A stretch of 40,679 bases of DNA from Bauldia sp. (GTDB lineage Bacteria; Pseudomonadota; Alphaproteobacteria; Rhizobiales; Kaistiaceae), in the NCBI GenBank assembly GCA_020442065.1, contig JAGRKZ010000048.1, forward strand, positions 1-40,679. The letters run 5' to 3'. Below are positions 8,344 through 17,400 of this stretch, piece by piece. The translations under genes were made by a program, and so were the position numbers. The first letter of the stretch is position 1; each line of letters starts with the position of its first letter. A model generated the notes under the pieces. That model ran no database searches. It was given only the letters and a program-made list of their open reading frames with translations, and had not been told where the DNA came from.

Positions 8344-9366
8344 TCACCTCTTCCTGAGGACGATGAAGACGATCGCCGCCGCCACCACGGCGGCGAAGGC
8401 AAGGAAGGCGGCCAGGCCCCAGCCGCCGCCATTGGCGGCGACGGCCACGGCGCCGGTTGCGGCCGCGCCGGCCACGGCACCCGCGGCCGGGGCGGGATTG
8501 ACCGGAGACTTCGGCACCACCGGCTCCGAGGGCGGCCGCGCGGGCGGTTGGGCCTCGGGCCGCTCCTCGAACACGATCCGGTCGGCGGCGGCGTCGAGCG
8601 CCGCATCGGTAGCGGGGTCGAGGATGCCCGTGTCCGGCAAGTCGCTGCGGATCTTCTGCCAGGCCAGCACGGCGGCACTGGTCTTGCCGCCCCAGACCCC
8701 GTCGAGCCGGCCCGGGTCCATGTCGGGGCGGCCGAGCGCAACCGACAGCGCCTTGAGGTCGGTCTGCGCGTCGAGGATGGTCTCGCGGGTGAGGTGGATG
8801 GCCGGATCGTCCGGCTGCGAGGCGAGGCCGAGCACCGGCGCAAGGTCGATGCGCTTGCCTTGCTTCCACAGGATCGCGCCGGTCGCCGTCGCCGGATAGA
8901 CGGTGGCGTGGCCGCCCGAGGAGTAGACGCCGTCGCGGAACAGCCGCTGTTCCCTCTCCCGGCGCTTCCGAACCACCGGCGGCGTCACCCAGTTCATGAT
9001 CGCCCGGGCAGCGGCCGCGCGGTTGCCCTGGTTGAGCAGGTTCACCCAGCTCGCCTTGAAGATGCCGCCGGTGTTGATGTCGAAGCTCACCGCGGCGTCG
9101 AACTCGTGCTGGGCGATCGGCACCTTGATCGCTTGGTTGACCCGCGCCTCGAACTTGGCAATGTCGCGCCGGAACACGGCGATCGCCTCCGCGATCGGCC
9201 GGGCGACGCCCTTCGGGTAGTCGAGCGGGTTGGGCGGCCCCGCGCTCGCGGTGTGGCCGACGAAGATCGTCCAGATGTCCTTGGCGTCCCGGTAAGGCAT
9301 CAGCACGAGCGCCTCGTTGCTGATGATGTCCATGAGTCCGGGATCGCTCACGCGCATTGCGGTCAT
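8344..9366 (-). CDS. phage endolysin: GH24 lysozyme with peptidoglycan-binding and membrane tail
   Basis: A 340-residue muramidase that degrades host peptidoglycan at lysis. The catalytic triad spacing of T4 lysozyme (E11/D20/T26) is reproduced as E18, D27 and T33, followed by VGHT. A second family block (FDAAVSFDINTGG) is near residue 90. Residues about 204-262 look like a peptidoglycan-binding helical domain (DPGRLDGVWGGKTSAAV, then DTGILDPATDAALDAA). A Pro/Ala-rich linker leads to a C-terminal transmembrane helix (about 312-337) ending VLRKR. A C-terminal membrane anchor is less usual than the N-terminal SAR type and suggests membrane tethering. Confidence 0.85.
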   Translation of the reverse strand: MTAMRVSDPGLMDIISNEALVLMPYRDAKDIWTIFVGHTASAGPPNPLDYPKGVARPIAEAIAVFRRDIAKFEARVNQAIKVPIAQHEFDAAVSFDINTGGIFKASWVNLLNQGNRAAAARAIMNWVTPPVVRKRREREQRLFRDGVYSSGGHATVYPATATGAILWKQGKRIDLAPVLGLASQPDDPAIHLTRETILDAQTDLKALSVALGRPDMDPGRLDGVWGGKTSAAVLAWQKIRSDLPDTGILDPATDAALDAAADRIVFEERPEAQPPARPPSEPVVPKSPVNPAPAAGAVAGAAATGAVAVAANGGGWGLAAFLAFAAVVAAAIVFIVLRKR

Positions 9367-9440
9367 TGCCTTGGTCTCCGAGTGAGGGTGTCGACGGCCG
9401 CCGTTGCCTGGCGCGGGCGCGCCGTGGCAGCCTTGGCGGC

Positions 9441-9584
9441 ATGTCCCCGTGGTGGATCGTCTTCCTCGGCGCGATCCTCGCCCCGACCGTGCTCACGGCC
9501 GCCGTGGTGGTTTTCGTCGCCCGGCGGGTGCGACGCCGCGACGGCCCCGCCAACGACAACCGGCGGCCCCGGCGCGCCGGTTAG
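9441..9584 (+). CDS. small plus-strand membrane protein
   Basis: A 47-residue reading frame in the 214-base gap between two minus-strand late genes. It has one convincing transmembrane helix (WWIVFLGAILAPTVLTAAVVVFVA) followed by basic RRVRRRD and the tail GPANDNRRPRR. The PANDN tail is one I associate with small alphaproteobacterial proteins. The ribosome binding site is poor. It runs against the late operon and its stop touches the neighbouring gene. It could be chance, but the composition is strongly protein-like. Confidence 0.45.
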   Translation: MSPWWIVFLGAILAPTVLTAAVVVFVARRVRRRDGPANDNRRPRRAG

Positions 9585-9967
9585 TCGGCCGCGAAGATCT
9601 TGTCGGCCCGCTCGGCGGTGAGCACGCCGGCTGCGACGAGCAGCGCCTTGGCGGCCTTCGTCGTCTTGCTCGACAGGTTCACCGCGTTCTGCGCCGAGGC
9701 AAGGGTCACGTAGTCCTCGACCCGCCAGTCGGTCTTCTTGGCCTCGAACAGCGCGGCGAGCTCCTCCGGCTCCCAGCGCGCCCGGAACGCGGCGTAGGGG
9801 ATGATCACGATCTCGGGCTCGGGCTCTGCCGACGCCTCGGCTGCGCGTTCGTCGAGGAACTCCTGCACGGTCTGCCCCTCGCGGAGCACCACGATGTGCT
9901 CGACGCCCGCCTCGCGCGCCTCGGCGTCGAGGTAATGGTTCGGGCGACCTTCCGGAATGAGGCGCAT
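9581..9967 (-). CDS. phage hypothetical protein
   Basis: 128 residues, unrecognised. The N-terminal part (MRLIPEGRPNHYLDAEAREAG) is followed by an acidic middle and a helical Ala/Lys-rich C-terminus. It sits between the endolysin and tail-fibre-like genes and is coupled to the upstream gene by TGATG. It may be a tail accessory or chaperone protein, by position only. Confidence 0.6.
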   Translation of the reverse strand: MRLIPEGRPNHYLDAEAREAGVEHIVVLREGQTVQEFLDERAAEASAEPEPEIVIIPYAAFRARWEPEELAALFEAKKTDWRVEDYVTLASAQNAVNLSSKTTKAAKALLVAAGVLTAERADKIFAAD

Positions 9968-10653
9968 CAGATGTCACTCCCCGCTGGCAGGAACAGGAGC
10001 GTGAAGGTCCGGCTGCTGCCGAGACGATTCTCCACATAGAGCTTGCCGTCGGTGTGCGCCGAGACGGTGATCTTGACGTCCGTGCCGGTCGTGCCGGCGA
10101 GAGCGCCCGTCGCCGTGTTCGGCGCGGTCCCGTCGATGTTGAGCAACGCGCAGCGCGGCGTTCCGGCAGCACGGATGAAGATCAGGGACTTGGGATTGGC
10201 CGAAGACGTCCCCGACACCGAGAGAAGCGCGATCGCCTGCGCCTGAAAGCCGGCATCGGTGTAGGGCACATCGAACGAGGTCGCCGTATCGTCGGCGAGT
10301 GTGAACACGGTCGGTCGCAGCATGAGGGACTGGAACCGCCGGAGGTTGGCGCCGTCGAGATCGCTCGGGCCGAGGGGCGCGATGCGGATCGTCTTGGTCC
10401 CCGCCGGCCAGTCGACCGCGGCGTCGCCGTTGCTCGACTTGCGCACCGTCGTCCGGGTCAGCACCCCGCCGGAATAGGTGCCGAACCCCTCCTCGTAGTC
10501 AGCCCCGCCCTCGGACGCGTAGAAGCAGGTGTCGCCGTTCGACAGCTCCGCGGCGAAGGTCTTCCGCCGCGTCGTCGCGCCGCCGAGCGTGATCGCCCCG
10601 GTGCCCGTGGTGGTGAAGGTCTCCTCGATGAACGAGGGCAGCTTGAAGACCAT
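9967..10653 (-). CDS. putative tail appendage / virion structural protein
   Basis: 228 residues, Thr/Gly/Ser-rich and beta-prone, with the N-terminal pattern FIEETFTTTGTGAITLGG. That is a beginning I associate with distal tail proteins of alphaproteobacterial siphophages. There is no enzymatic motif. It follows the 259-residue tail protein by three bases. It is probably part of the receptor-contact apparatus; the precise role is unknown. Confidence 0.6.
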   Translation of the reverse strand: MVFKLPSFIEETFTTTGTGAITLGGATTRRKTFAAELSNGDTCFYASEGGADYEEGFGTYSGGVLTRTTVRKSSNGDAAVDWPAGTKTIRIAPLGPSDLDGANLRRFQSLMLRPTVFTLADDTATSFDVPYTDAGFQAQAIALLSVSGTSSANPKSLIFIRAAGTPRCALLNIDGTAPNTATGALAGTTGTDVKITVSAHTDGKLYVENRLGSSRTFTLLFLPAGSDI

Positions 10654-10656
10654 TTC

Positions 10657-11436
10657 TCAGCCCCTTTCCTCGATCCGATAGGCCTTGGCGAAGATGCCGA
10701 CGAGGTTGGTGTAAAGAGCCGCCGCCGGCGCATCGATCAGCCCGAAGATCGAATCGCGCGCGAGGTTGTCGCTGTCGGTGTCGAGGATGAGCAGCACCGG
10801 CGCGCTCGTCCCATTGACGCGCCCGATCGTCTCGTGCAGCCCGTAGCGCTGCGCCGCGGTCACCCATTCGAGATTGAAGTCGACGACGCGGAACTTGTTG
10901 TCCGGGAAGACCAGCGTCTGCCCGCCGGAGGTCTTCGACTTCCGGCTCCGGTCGTTCCAGGTGACACCGGCGCCGGGCACGAAGTTATAGGTGAAGGCCT
11001 CCCGCAGCCCCGCCAGGACGGCGCCAGCCTCGACGTAGCTGGCGGCGCCGTCGGCGAGGTCGAAGCGCACGTAGCGGGCCGACACCGGCGAGGCGAACGG
11101 CAGCACGAAGGCGCCGTAGTCGAGATCCATCTCTTCGTCGGCCACCGTATAGGTGACGTCGTGCACGTTGCCGGACGTTGCCCCGCCCGCCGCGGTCGAC
11201 ACGCGGACGCGGATCGAACCGGTGGATGCCAGTGTGAGGCCGAACAGGCCGAGCGTATCGAGCGACACGTCGGCCGCGAGATCGAGCGTGAAGTATCCCG
11301 GGTCGGCGGTCGACCGCCAGCGCTTGCCGACGTGCCCGTCCTGGAGCCGCGACACCGGCATCAGCGCCTCGGCCGAGGACGCGGTCAGCGTCCCGGCGTC
11401 GGCCAGATTTTCACAGACGATCGCTGCGTGTGCCAT
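10657..11436 (-). CDS. putative phage tail protein, carbohydrate-binding-like
   Basis: 259 residues from the ATG at 11436 (MAHAAIVCENLADAG). A region around 55-145 has a discoidin-like jelly-roll feel: YFTLDLAADVSLDTLGLFGL, later ARYVRFDLAD. The rest (RVVDFNLEWVTAAQRYGLHETI) looks like a tail-structure fold. It probably belongs to the distal tail and may bind host surface sugars; that is inference. A longer frame upstream runs into the divergent cassette and is not supported. Confidence 0.6.
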   Translation of the reverse strand: MAHAAIVCENLADAGTLTASSAEALMPVSRLQDGHVGKRWRSTADPGYFTLDLAADVSLDTLGLFGLTLASTGSIRVRVSTAAGGATSGNVHDVTYTVADEEMDLDYGAFVLPFASPVSARYVRFDLADGAASYVEAGAVLAGLREAFTYNFVPGAGVTWNDRSRKSKTSGGQTLVFPDNKFRVVDFNLEWVTAAQRYGLHETIGRVNGTSAPVLLILDTDSDNLARDSIFGLIDAPAAALYTNLVGIFAKAYRIEERG

Positions 11437-11614
11437 CGGGTCGGCCGGACCTTTCCTTTCGACCGCGTTCGCGCCGTCGCAGCTCGCGCTCGACGGCCTC
11501 CCGAACGAAGTCTGTGCGGTCTTCCTTGCCGACCAGGACACGCGTGATCCGCTCGAAGGTTCCTGCCGCGAACCGAGCGATCATGTCCTCTGACCAGAGC
11601 TTCTTACGCCCCAT
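11411..11614 (-). CDS. ribbon-helix-helix DNA-binding protein
   Basis: 67 residues starting MGRKKLWSEDM. The core (FERITRVL, then RTDFVREAVERELRRRER) fits a ribbon-helix-helix fold: a short strand, helix A, then a helix with the FVREAVE-type signature. The C-terminus is very basic. It is probably the regulator of the small cassette it shares with the divergent secreted protein. An inverted repeat overlaps its ribosome-binding region and a 20-bp palindrome lies in the divergent promoter. It overlaps the 3' neighbour by 26 bases. Confidence 0.65.
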   Translation of the reverse strand: MGRKKLWSEDMIARFAAGTFERITRVLVGKEDRTDFVREAVERELRRRERGRKERSGRPDGTRSDRL

Positions 11615-11616
11615 CC

Positions 11617-11627
11617 TAGTCGGACTA
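11617..11627. promoter_or_regulatory. inverted repeat at the RHH gene start
   Basis: TAGTC-G-GACTA is a perfect inverted repeat just 2 bases upstream of the start codon of the ribbon-helix-helix gene, overlapping its translation start region. A nearby half-site (GATATGAC, 11630-11637) resembles half of the divergent palindrome. Autoregulation is inferred. Confidence 0.4.
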
Positions 11628-11675
11628 ACTGATATGACTTTCTGAGTCGAGCGCGGCATTCTGGCGGACCCCGAG

Positions 11676-11704
11676 TTGACGCTATATGTCATATGACATA
11701 TACA
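11676..11704 (+). promoter_or_regulatory. sigma70-like promoter with operator palindrome
   Basis: TTGACG (11676-11681), 17 bases, then TATACA (11699-11704): almost consensus and unusually AT-rich here. A perfect 20-bp palindrome (11683-11702, each half TATATGTCAT) fills the spacer and overlaps the -10 box. A bound repressor would block the promoter directly. Confidence 0.7.
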
Positions 11705-11710
11705 CTATAT

Positions 11711-11743
11711 CGCATATGATTTATAAACCAAAAGCCATATGCG
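11711..11743. repeat. inverted repeat in the leader
   Basis: CGCATATG (11711-11718) and CATATGCG (11736-11743) are exact inverted copies separated by 17 AT-rich bases. They lie between the promoter and the ribosome binding site. This could be a second operator or a leader hairpin. Confidence 0.5.
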
Positions 11744-11775
11744 ATTTCGTCATCAGCCCAGAAAGGGGACCCCAC

Positions 11776-12108
11776 ATGAGCCGGATCCTTGTCGCACTCG
11801 CTCTCGCCTCCTTGTTCCTGGGCGGACCCGCCCTCGCCACCGCCAGGTACGCCGGCACCTACAGCGTCAAAGGGTTTGGTAGCGGCACATTCACTGCGAA
11901 CATTCACCGCAGCCAGGGCAAGGGGTCGTTCCACGTCCCCGGCGTCGGCCGCGTTCCCGTCACCGTCAACGACAACGGGAAGATCCGGTCGACGACGTCG
12001 GTGAAAGTGACCGGCACGGTGACCAAGGGCAAAGTGAGCGGCACGATCTCGGGCAAGTCGCCCTACGGCGGCCGTGCCAGCGGCAGTTTCTCGGGCAAGC
12101 GCAAGTAA
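11776..12108 (+). CDS. small secreted Gly/Ser/Thr-rich protein (moron)
   Basis: 110 residues with a signal peptide (MSRILVALALASLFLGG, cut near ALATA). The mature part is basic and made of short Gly/Ser/Thr/Lys beta-type repeats (YAGTYSVKGFGSGTFTANI, GKVSGTISGKSPYGG, RASGSFSGKRK). AGAAAGGGG is the ribosome binding site. It faces against the late operon and has its own promoter and terminator. This makes it an autonomous cassette, likely expressed in the lysogen. The function is unknown. Confidence 0.7.
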   Translation: MSRILVALALASLFLGGPALATARYAGTYSVKGFGSGTFTANIHRSQGKGSFHVPGVGRVPVTVNDNGKIRSTTSVKVTGTVTKGKVSGTISGKSPYGGRASGSFSGKRK

Positions 12109-12138
12109 GGACCGCTCCCGCCGAACCCTCCGGTTCCC

Positions 12139-12175
12139 GGCCGAGACGCCCCCCCCACGCGCCTCGGCCATTTTC
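12139..12175 (+). terminator. terminator of the secreted-protein cassette
   Basis: GGCCGAG (12139-12145) and CTCGGCC (12163-12169) form a 7-bp GC stem with a C-rich loop, followed by ATTTTC. It sits 30 bases after the stop of the plus-strand gene and abuts the end of the converging tail gene. Confidence 0.65.
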
Positions 12176-14432
12176 ACGCGAAGATCACGATCTCCACCTG
12201 GTCGACGTCCGAACCGTCGCGGAGTTCGATCCGATCATCGATCGCCACCACGACGCCCAGCTTTCCGGCGTCGAAGCCCCAACGGGGATAGGTGACGTCG
12301 ATCACGTTGCCGAGGCCGAGCAGCAGGCCGCGTCGCGACAGCGTGAGCCTGTAGAGCCGATACCCCGAGGAGAACAAGGCGAGCAACCGCGCCGCTTCCG
12401 TCTCCGCGTCCGCCGCCAGGAAAAAGAACGCCTCGACGGGCGGCGGGTCCTTCGCCTCGGGATGATTGGCGAGCAGGTAGTCGTCGGACGCCGAGGAAAG
12501 CAGGTACGGTTGGGTGTAGAGATCGGCGATCGAGGCCGGGACGCTTGCGGCCCAGTCGTTGAAGGTCTCCCAATTGCGGTGATAGGCGACCCGCCAGCGG
12601 TACGGCGGCGGCCACACCCCTTCCGGCAGCGACTCCCGGCGGAGCTCGATGATGTCGGTACGGTCGAACGCGGCCACCGCGTCGCCGGCAGGCGCCGCGA
12701 ATATCCCCAGCTCGAGCTGCCCCCGCCGATTGAAGCCGGCCCATCCGCCGATCCCTGCCATGAGATCCGCGACCGCCTCCCCGACCGTGCTGGCATCGTC
12801 CTGGGCGAGGTGAAAGTTCACCTCGGCGGCACTGGCGACGTCGACCGCATCGAAGCTGCTCTCGTCCAGATCGTCGGCGGCGAGGTCCGCGGCGTGTGCA
12901 AAGAGCTGCCTGATCAGGTCGACCGTGTTGTAGACGGGCCAGTCGCCGAGCATCGCCGAGCCCGCGAACAGGGCGCCGGCCGGCGTCGAGCCGAGCTTGA
13001 AGTAGCCGTCCTGGCTTTGCTTGTAGTTGCCGGCCGTCACGGCCGTCGCGACGAGGGCCGCATAATCGGTCACCGTGGCCTGGTAGGTGAGCACCGTGCC
13101 GCGGTCGAGCACGCCGATGACCCCCTCGATAGGCCCGTCGCTGAATTGGTACAACCTGATCGAGCTGTACACCCGCGTCGGCTCCATCGCGGCGACCTGG
13201 CCGAGGCAGAGCGGCTTGCGCTTGCCCTCCAGCTCGGCGCCGCCCTCCGCCCCGCCGGTACCGGCGTAAAGGTTCGGCTGCGCCGGCACATCGAGAAGGA
13301 AGCCGCGATCGCGGATCCGGACGGTCACGACGTCGTCGCCGGCGGTCCAGTCCAGCGCCACGCCGCGAAAGATCACCAGGTGATCCGAGAACGGGTCGGC
13401 CTTGCGGCCCACCCGCACGGTCACCGGGCGGCCGTCGACGGCGTAGAGGTCGACATAGCGGTCATAGGCGCCATCGTCGTTGGCGAAGGCGATCTGGCCC
13501 TCGTCGGCCTGGAAGCCAATCCCGACGCGGGACGAGTCGACGATGCTCCGCCCGAACTCGAGGACCGTCGTCAACCGGCCATCGAACGGAGCCGAGGCTG
13601 GAACGTCGGTCGACGGCGTCGCCCACTCGGCACTGCCAAGGCGGAGTGTCTCCTGGCCCGGCAGCGCCGCGGCGTCGCCGTCGGTGGCCGCCGCGAAGTA
13701 GTCGCAGATCGGGTCCGCCTCGTTGGCGAAGGCGAAGAACCCGGCATGGCCGGCGCCCGTCACCGCCGAGTCGGTGATCTCGATCGTCCAGGCCAACGGT
13801 TCGGCCGAGCCCGCGGCCCACACCCGCCCCTTGATCGCCGTCCCGACGCAGCGGAGGCGGAGCAGGTACCGCGTCCCCGCCGCCCAGGTGAACCCCGCCG
13901 CCGCCTTGAACGTGACCGATCCCGCCACCGCCGAATACATCGCCACCGCGATCGGAGCGCCGGACGAGGTGACCAGTGCGAACAGGTAGCCGGTATGGGT
14001 CCCCGCCGCACCGCTCACCCGCCCCGCGACGCCGCCGACGATGGCGGTGCCCGCCGGCAGCCCGGCCATCCGCACCGAGGCGACCAGATCGACGTCGGCG
14101 GCCGTCCCGATGGCGTCGAGGTGAAGGCAGCGGTAGGCGCTGCTCGCCCCGCTGAGCTGCAGTTCCCGCCCCGATGCCGACCCGCCGATCGGGTCGGCGA
14201 TCACGTCATAGGTCCCCGCCGTCCATGGCGACGTCCAGCCCGCCGGCAGTCCGCCGCCGATCGTCGCCCGGGCGAAGTCGTCGGCCCGATGCGCCGCATC
14301 GTTGACGCGACGGGCCGACAATTCGACGGTGTAGATCAGCGGGTCGTCCGACGACAGCATCGCGTCGACGTCGAACGTCTCCGCGCCGCCCGCGCCGTAG
14401 GACGTCGACCCGTAGGATCCACCGCCGAACAT
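12174..14432 (-). CDS. phage tail tip / baseplate protein
   Basis: 752 residues. The N-terminal 250 residues are beta-rich and laminin/lectin-like (TGYLFALVTSSGAPIAV, YLLRLRCVGTAIKGRVW). Residues about 270-420 look like a tail-hub region with repeated VTVR-type strands. The C-terminal part ends with the pattern LLLGLGNVIDVTYPRWG. It is translationally coupled to the tape measure stop (TGATG), as expected for the first tail-tip gene. It probably forms the central tail tip or receptor-binding structure. The exact homologue is not recognised. Confidence 0.65.
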   Translation of the reverse strand: MFGGGSYGSTSYGAGGAETFDVDAMLSSDDPLIYTVELSARRVNDAAHRADDFARATIGGGLPAGWTSPWTAGTYDVIADPIGGSASGRELQLSGASSAYRCLHLDAIGTAADVDLVASVRMAGLPAGTAIVGGVAGRVSGAAGTHTGYLFALVTSSGAPIAVAMYSAVAGSVTFKAAAGFTWAAGTRYLLRLRCVGTAIKGRVWAAGSAEPLAWTIEITDSAVTGAGHAGFFAFANEADPICDYFAAATDGDAAALPGQETLRLGSAEWATPSTDVPASAPFDGRLTTVLEFGRSIVDSSRVGIGFQADEGQIAFANDDGAYDRYVDLYAVDGRPVTVRVGRKADPFSDHLVIFRGVALDWTAGDDVVTVRIRDRGFLLDVPAQPNLYAGTGGAEGGAELEGKRKPLCLGQVAAMEPTRVYSSIRLYQFSDGPIEGVIGVLDRGTVLTYQATVTDYAALVATAVTAGNYKQSQDGYFKLGSTPAGALFAGSAMLGDWPVYNTVDLIRQLFAHAADLAADDLDESSFDAVDVASAAEVNFHLAQDDASTVGEAVADLMAGIGGWAGFNRRGQLELGIFAAPAGDAVAAFDRTDIIELRRESLPEGVWPPPYRWRVAYHRNWETFNDWAASVPASIADLYTQPYLLSSASDDYLLANHPEAKDPPPVEAFFFLAADAETEAARLLALFSSGYRLYRLTLSRRGLLLGLGNVIDVTYPRWGFDAGKLGVVVAIDDRIELRDGSDVDQVEIVIFA

Positions 14433-17400
14433 CAGGCGACCTTCGTCTTCCGCGAGCTGCGCGACGACGTCCCCGCTGCCCGGCGGATGCCCTCATTGCT
14501 CGCCTCGATCCGCGCAAGCCGCCGTTCGAGCATGCCGAGCGTTTCGACCATGGCCCGGAACCCGCCGACCAGCACCCGGTTCTGCTCCGTGAAGTACCTG
14601 CCGTTGTCGTTGTCCGGCAGGCGGCCGGTGCGGTTGATCAGGTCGATCACGCTCGGCCCGATCATCCGCGTCGCCGCGGCGTTGATCACGCCCTCGCCGC
14701 CGGCGAGCATGATATCGCCGCCCCCGGCGAAGCGGGCCCGGACGGAGTCATGGTTCCAGATCCCGTTGCCGACGATGCCGCCCGGCGCAAAGGCGTCGAC
14801 GACGCCGCCCATGGCATATGGCTTGGTCCAGACCCCGGACTTGATCTTGCCCTTCGTGATCTTGTCGACGCCGCCGAGCGGGTCGCTGGCCTTGAGGCGA
14901 TCCGAGATGTTGTAGAGCCGCTGCGCGATGACGCTCATCCACGGCACGACCCCGGCGCCCACGGCGTTCACGGTCTTGGCGGTTGCCTCCGCCCAGAGGG
15001 CGGTGTCCTTCGCCCACCGCTTGATTCCGCCGAGGCCCTTCTCCTGGTCGCCGACAAGGGTCGAATTGACCGTCGAGATCGAGGCGTCCTGGGCGACACC
15101 GGCCACGCTCTCCTTGATCAGGTCGAGACGGGTGATCTGCCCGTCGCCGTCGGCGTCGAGGGTCTGGAAGATCGAGAGCAGCCGGTCGTTGGTGGTGCCG
15201 AGCGCCGTCTGCATTTCGGCGAGGGTGATTCCGCCGCTGGCGTTGACGTCGATCGTGTCGAACAGCGGCGCCAGCGCCACCGCCGTCGCATCCGGGCCGG
15301 ACGCGAGCGCCTGCGCCAGCGTCACCCGGTTGAGGTCGACCGCATCGACGATCGCCGTCTGCACCGACACCAGCGCCTGCACCACCGGGTCGGCGGTGCC
15401 AGTCACCGCCGGCAGGCCAAGGAGTTGCGCCTTGACCGCGGCAAAGATGTCCTGGAACGCCGTGCTCGAGGCGTAGAACTCGCGCGCCGCCTTGAGATAG
15501 GCGTCGGCATAGCCGGTGATCGAGGATTGCGCGTCGGTGTTGCCGCCCTGGGCGAGGGCGAGCTGCGACTGGTAGGTCGCCGCCGCGGCGTTGAGCCGGT
15601 CCTGCGGGCTCAGCGGCGAATCCGCCCCGGTGTCGAGGCCGTTGACGTAGTCGGCGATCGACCGCCCGATCCGGTTGATCTCCTCGAGCATTCGCTCGGC
15701 TTCGGCGATCGAGGCGTCGGCGAAGTCCTTCTGGATCCTGATCCGCTCCGCCGCCAGCGCCTTGTCGAGGGCCGCCAGCTGCTGGTCGCGCTTTTTGGCA
15801 TTGCTGATGCTGTCTTTCACCGCCTGCCGCTCACGCTGCGCCTCGCGGTCGAACTGGGCGAGCCGCCCCTCCAGCGTGTTCGTGTCGAGCCCGGCGAAGT
15901 ACGCGCGATCCGCATAGTCGCCGCGGGCCTCCTGCAGCGACTGGCGACGCTCCTCCTTGCGGGCCAGCTCTTCCCTCCGCGCCTGAAGCTTCTCCTCCCG
16001 CCGGAGCCGCGCCTCGGCCCGCTCCTCGGCGCGGTTGCCGAAGATGGACTTGAACAGCCCCCCGATGCCGGACACGAGGCTCGAAACGAGGCCGCCGCCA
16101 AGCCCGGACAGGATCGACCCGAAGATGCCGCCGCCGCCGAGCTTGCCGAGGAACCCGCCCGCGACGTTGCCGAGCGTCGATGACAGCCCGCCGACCGCGT
16201 CGCCGAGCGCGCTGACAACCCCCTTGCCGTCCATCAGCCCCTTGACCAGCGTCCCGGCGAAGCCGGACGCCAGTCCCTTCGCCTCGCGCAGCCGGTCGTT
16301 GAGCGCGTCCTGCGCCGCGGCGAGGTCGAAGTTGCGGCCGGCGAGGTCGGCGATGCTGCGGCCGGCCTCGGTGTCGAGGGTGGTTCCGGCCTGCCGCAGC
16401 GCGTTGTAGATCGCCTGCTCGCGCGCCGTTCGGCCGAGCTGGTCGGCTTCGAACTGGAGCTGCTCGGTCACGCCCTTGATCGCGTCCGCCCGCTGCTGCG
16501 CCGACCGCGCGGCTTCCTCCGCCGCCCTTTTCTGATCGTCGAGGAACCCTTCAAGCTCGCTTTTCAGCCCGTCGAGGTCGCCAAAGGCGTCAGCGAACCG
16601 TGTCGCGCCGAGTCTGGCCACGGTGCCGGAGAACAGTTGCGTCGCACCTGCCGTCTGCCGCGCCTGCTGCTCGAGCTTGAGCAGCGGCTCGATCAAGGCC
16701 AGCACCTGCGCCACCGCCGCATCGGTCCGAATGTCGTCGGTGGCATTGCCGACCTTTGCGATCTCCACCTCGAACGCCGCGACATTGGCGGTGCCGTCGC
16801 GGATCGTCGTGATGAACTCCTTGACCATGTCGTTCAGCGGCCCGAAGTCGGCCGCCACGGCGGATGGATTGAGCGCTTCGCCGGGATAATTCGCGCCCGC
16901 AAACTCCGACAGCGCGGCCTTGAGCGCCCTCGTCTCACTCGACAGCGCGCTGGCGGTGCGGAACTGCAGCACCTCGGCGCTCTTGGCCGCGTAGCGGGTC
17001 GCCGCCTCGCCCGCCGCGCCGTAGGCGTCGCGGATGTCCTCGATCAGAGCCTTGTGCTGCTCGAGCGCGCGCTCCGCATCGGCCGAGCTCGACACCGCGT
17101 CCCACAGCAGCTTCACCCCGCCTGCCGCCGCCGCGATGCCGACCACGGCGAGGTTGAGCGGATTGGTGACGAACGACACCAGCGCCGTCCCGACGCCCTT
17201 GAGCGCTGCCTGCAAGCCGGTGCCCGGGCCGAACCCCTGGGCCATCTGCATGCCCTGCTGCATCATCATGACGAACGGGCTCTGGCCGCTGGCGAGCATC
17301 GTCGCCATGTCGTTGAGCTGGAACGTCAGGTTCTGCACCTGCCCGGTATTGAGCTTGACCGCGCCGGCCGACGCGGCGTGCGTCACCGCCGCGGCCCGCG

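Noticed and set aside
12462..14915. 817-codon plus-strand open frame
   Set aside because: Antisense to the tail tip and tape measure genes; composition is shadow-like.
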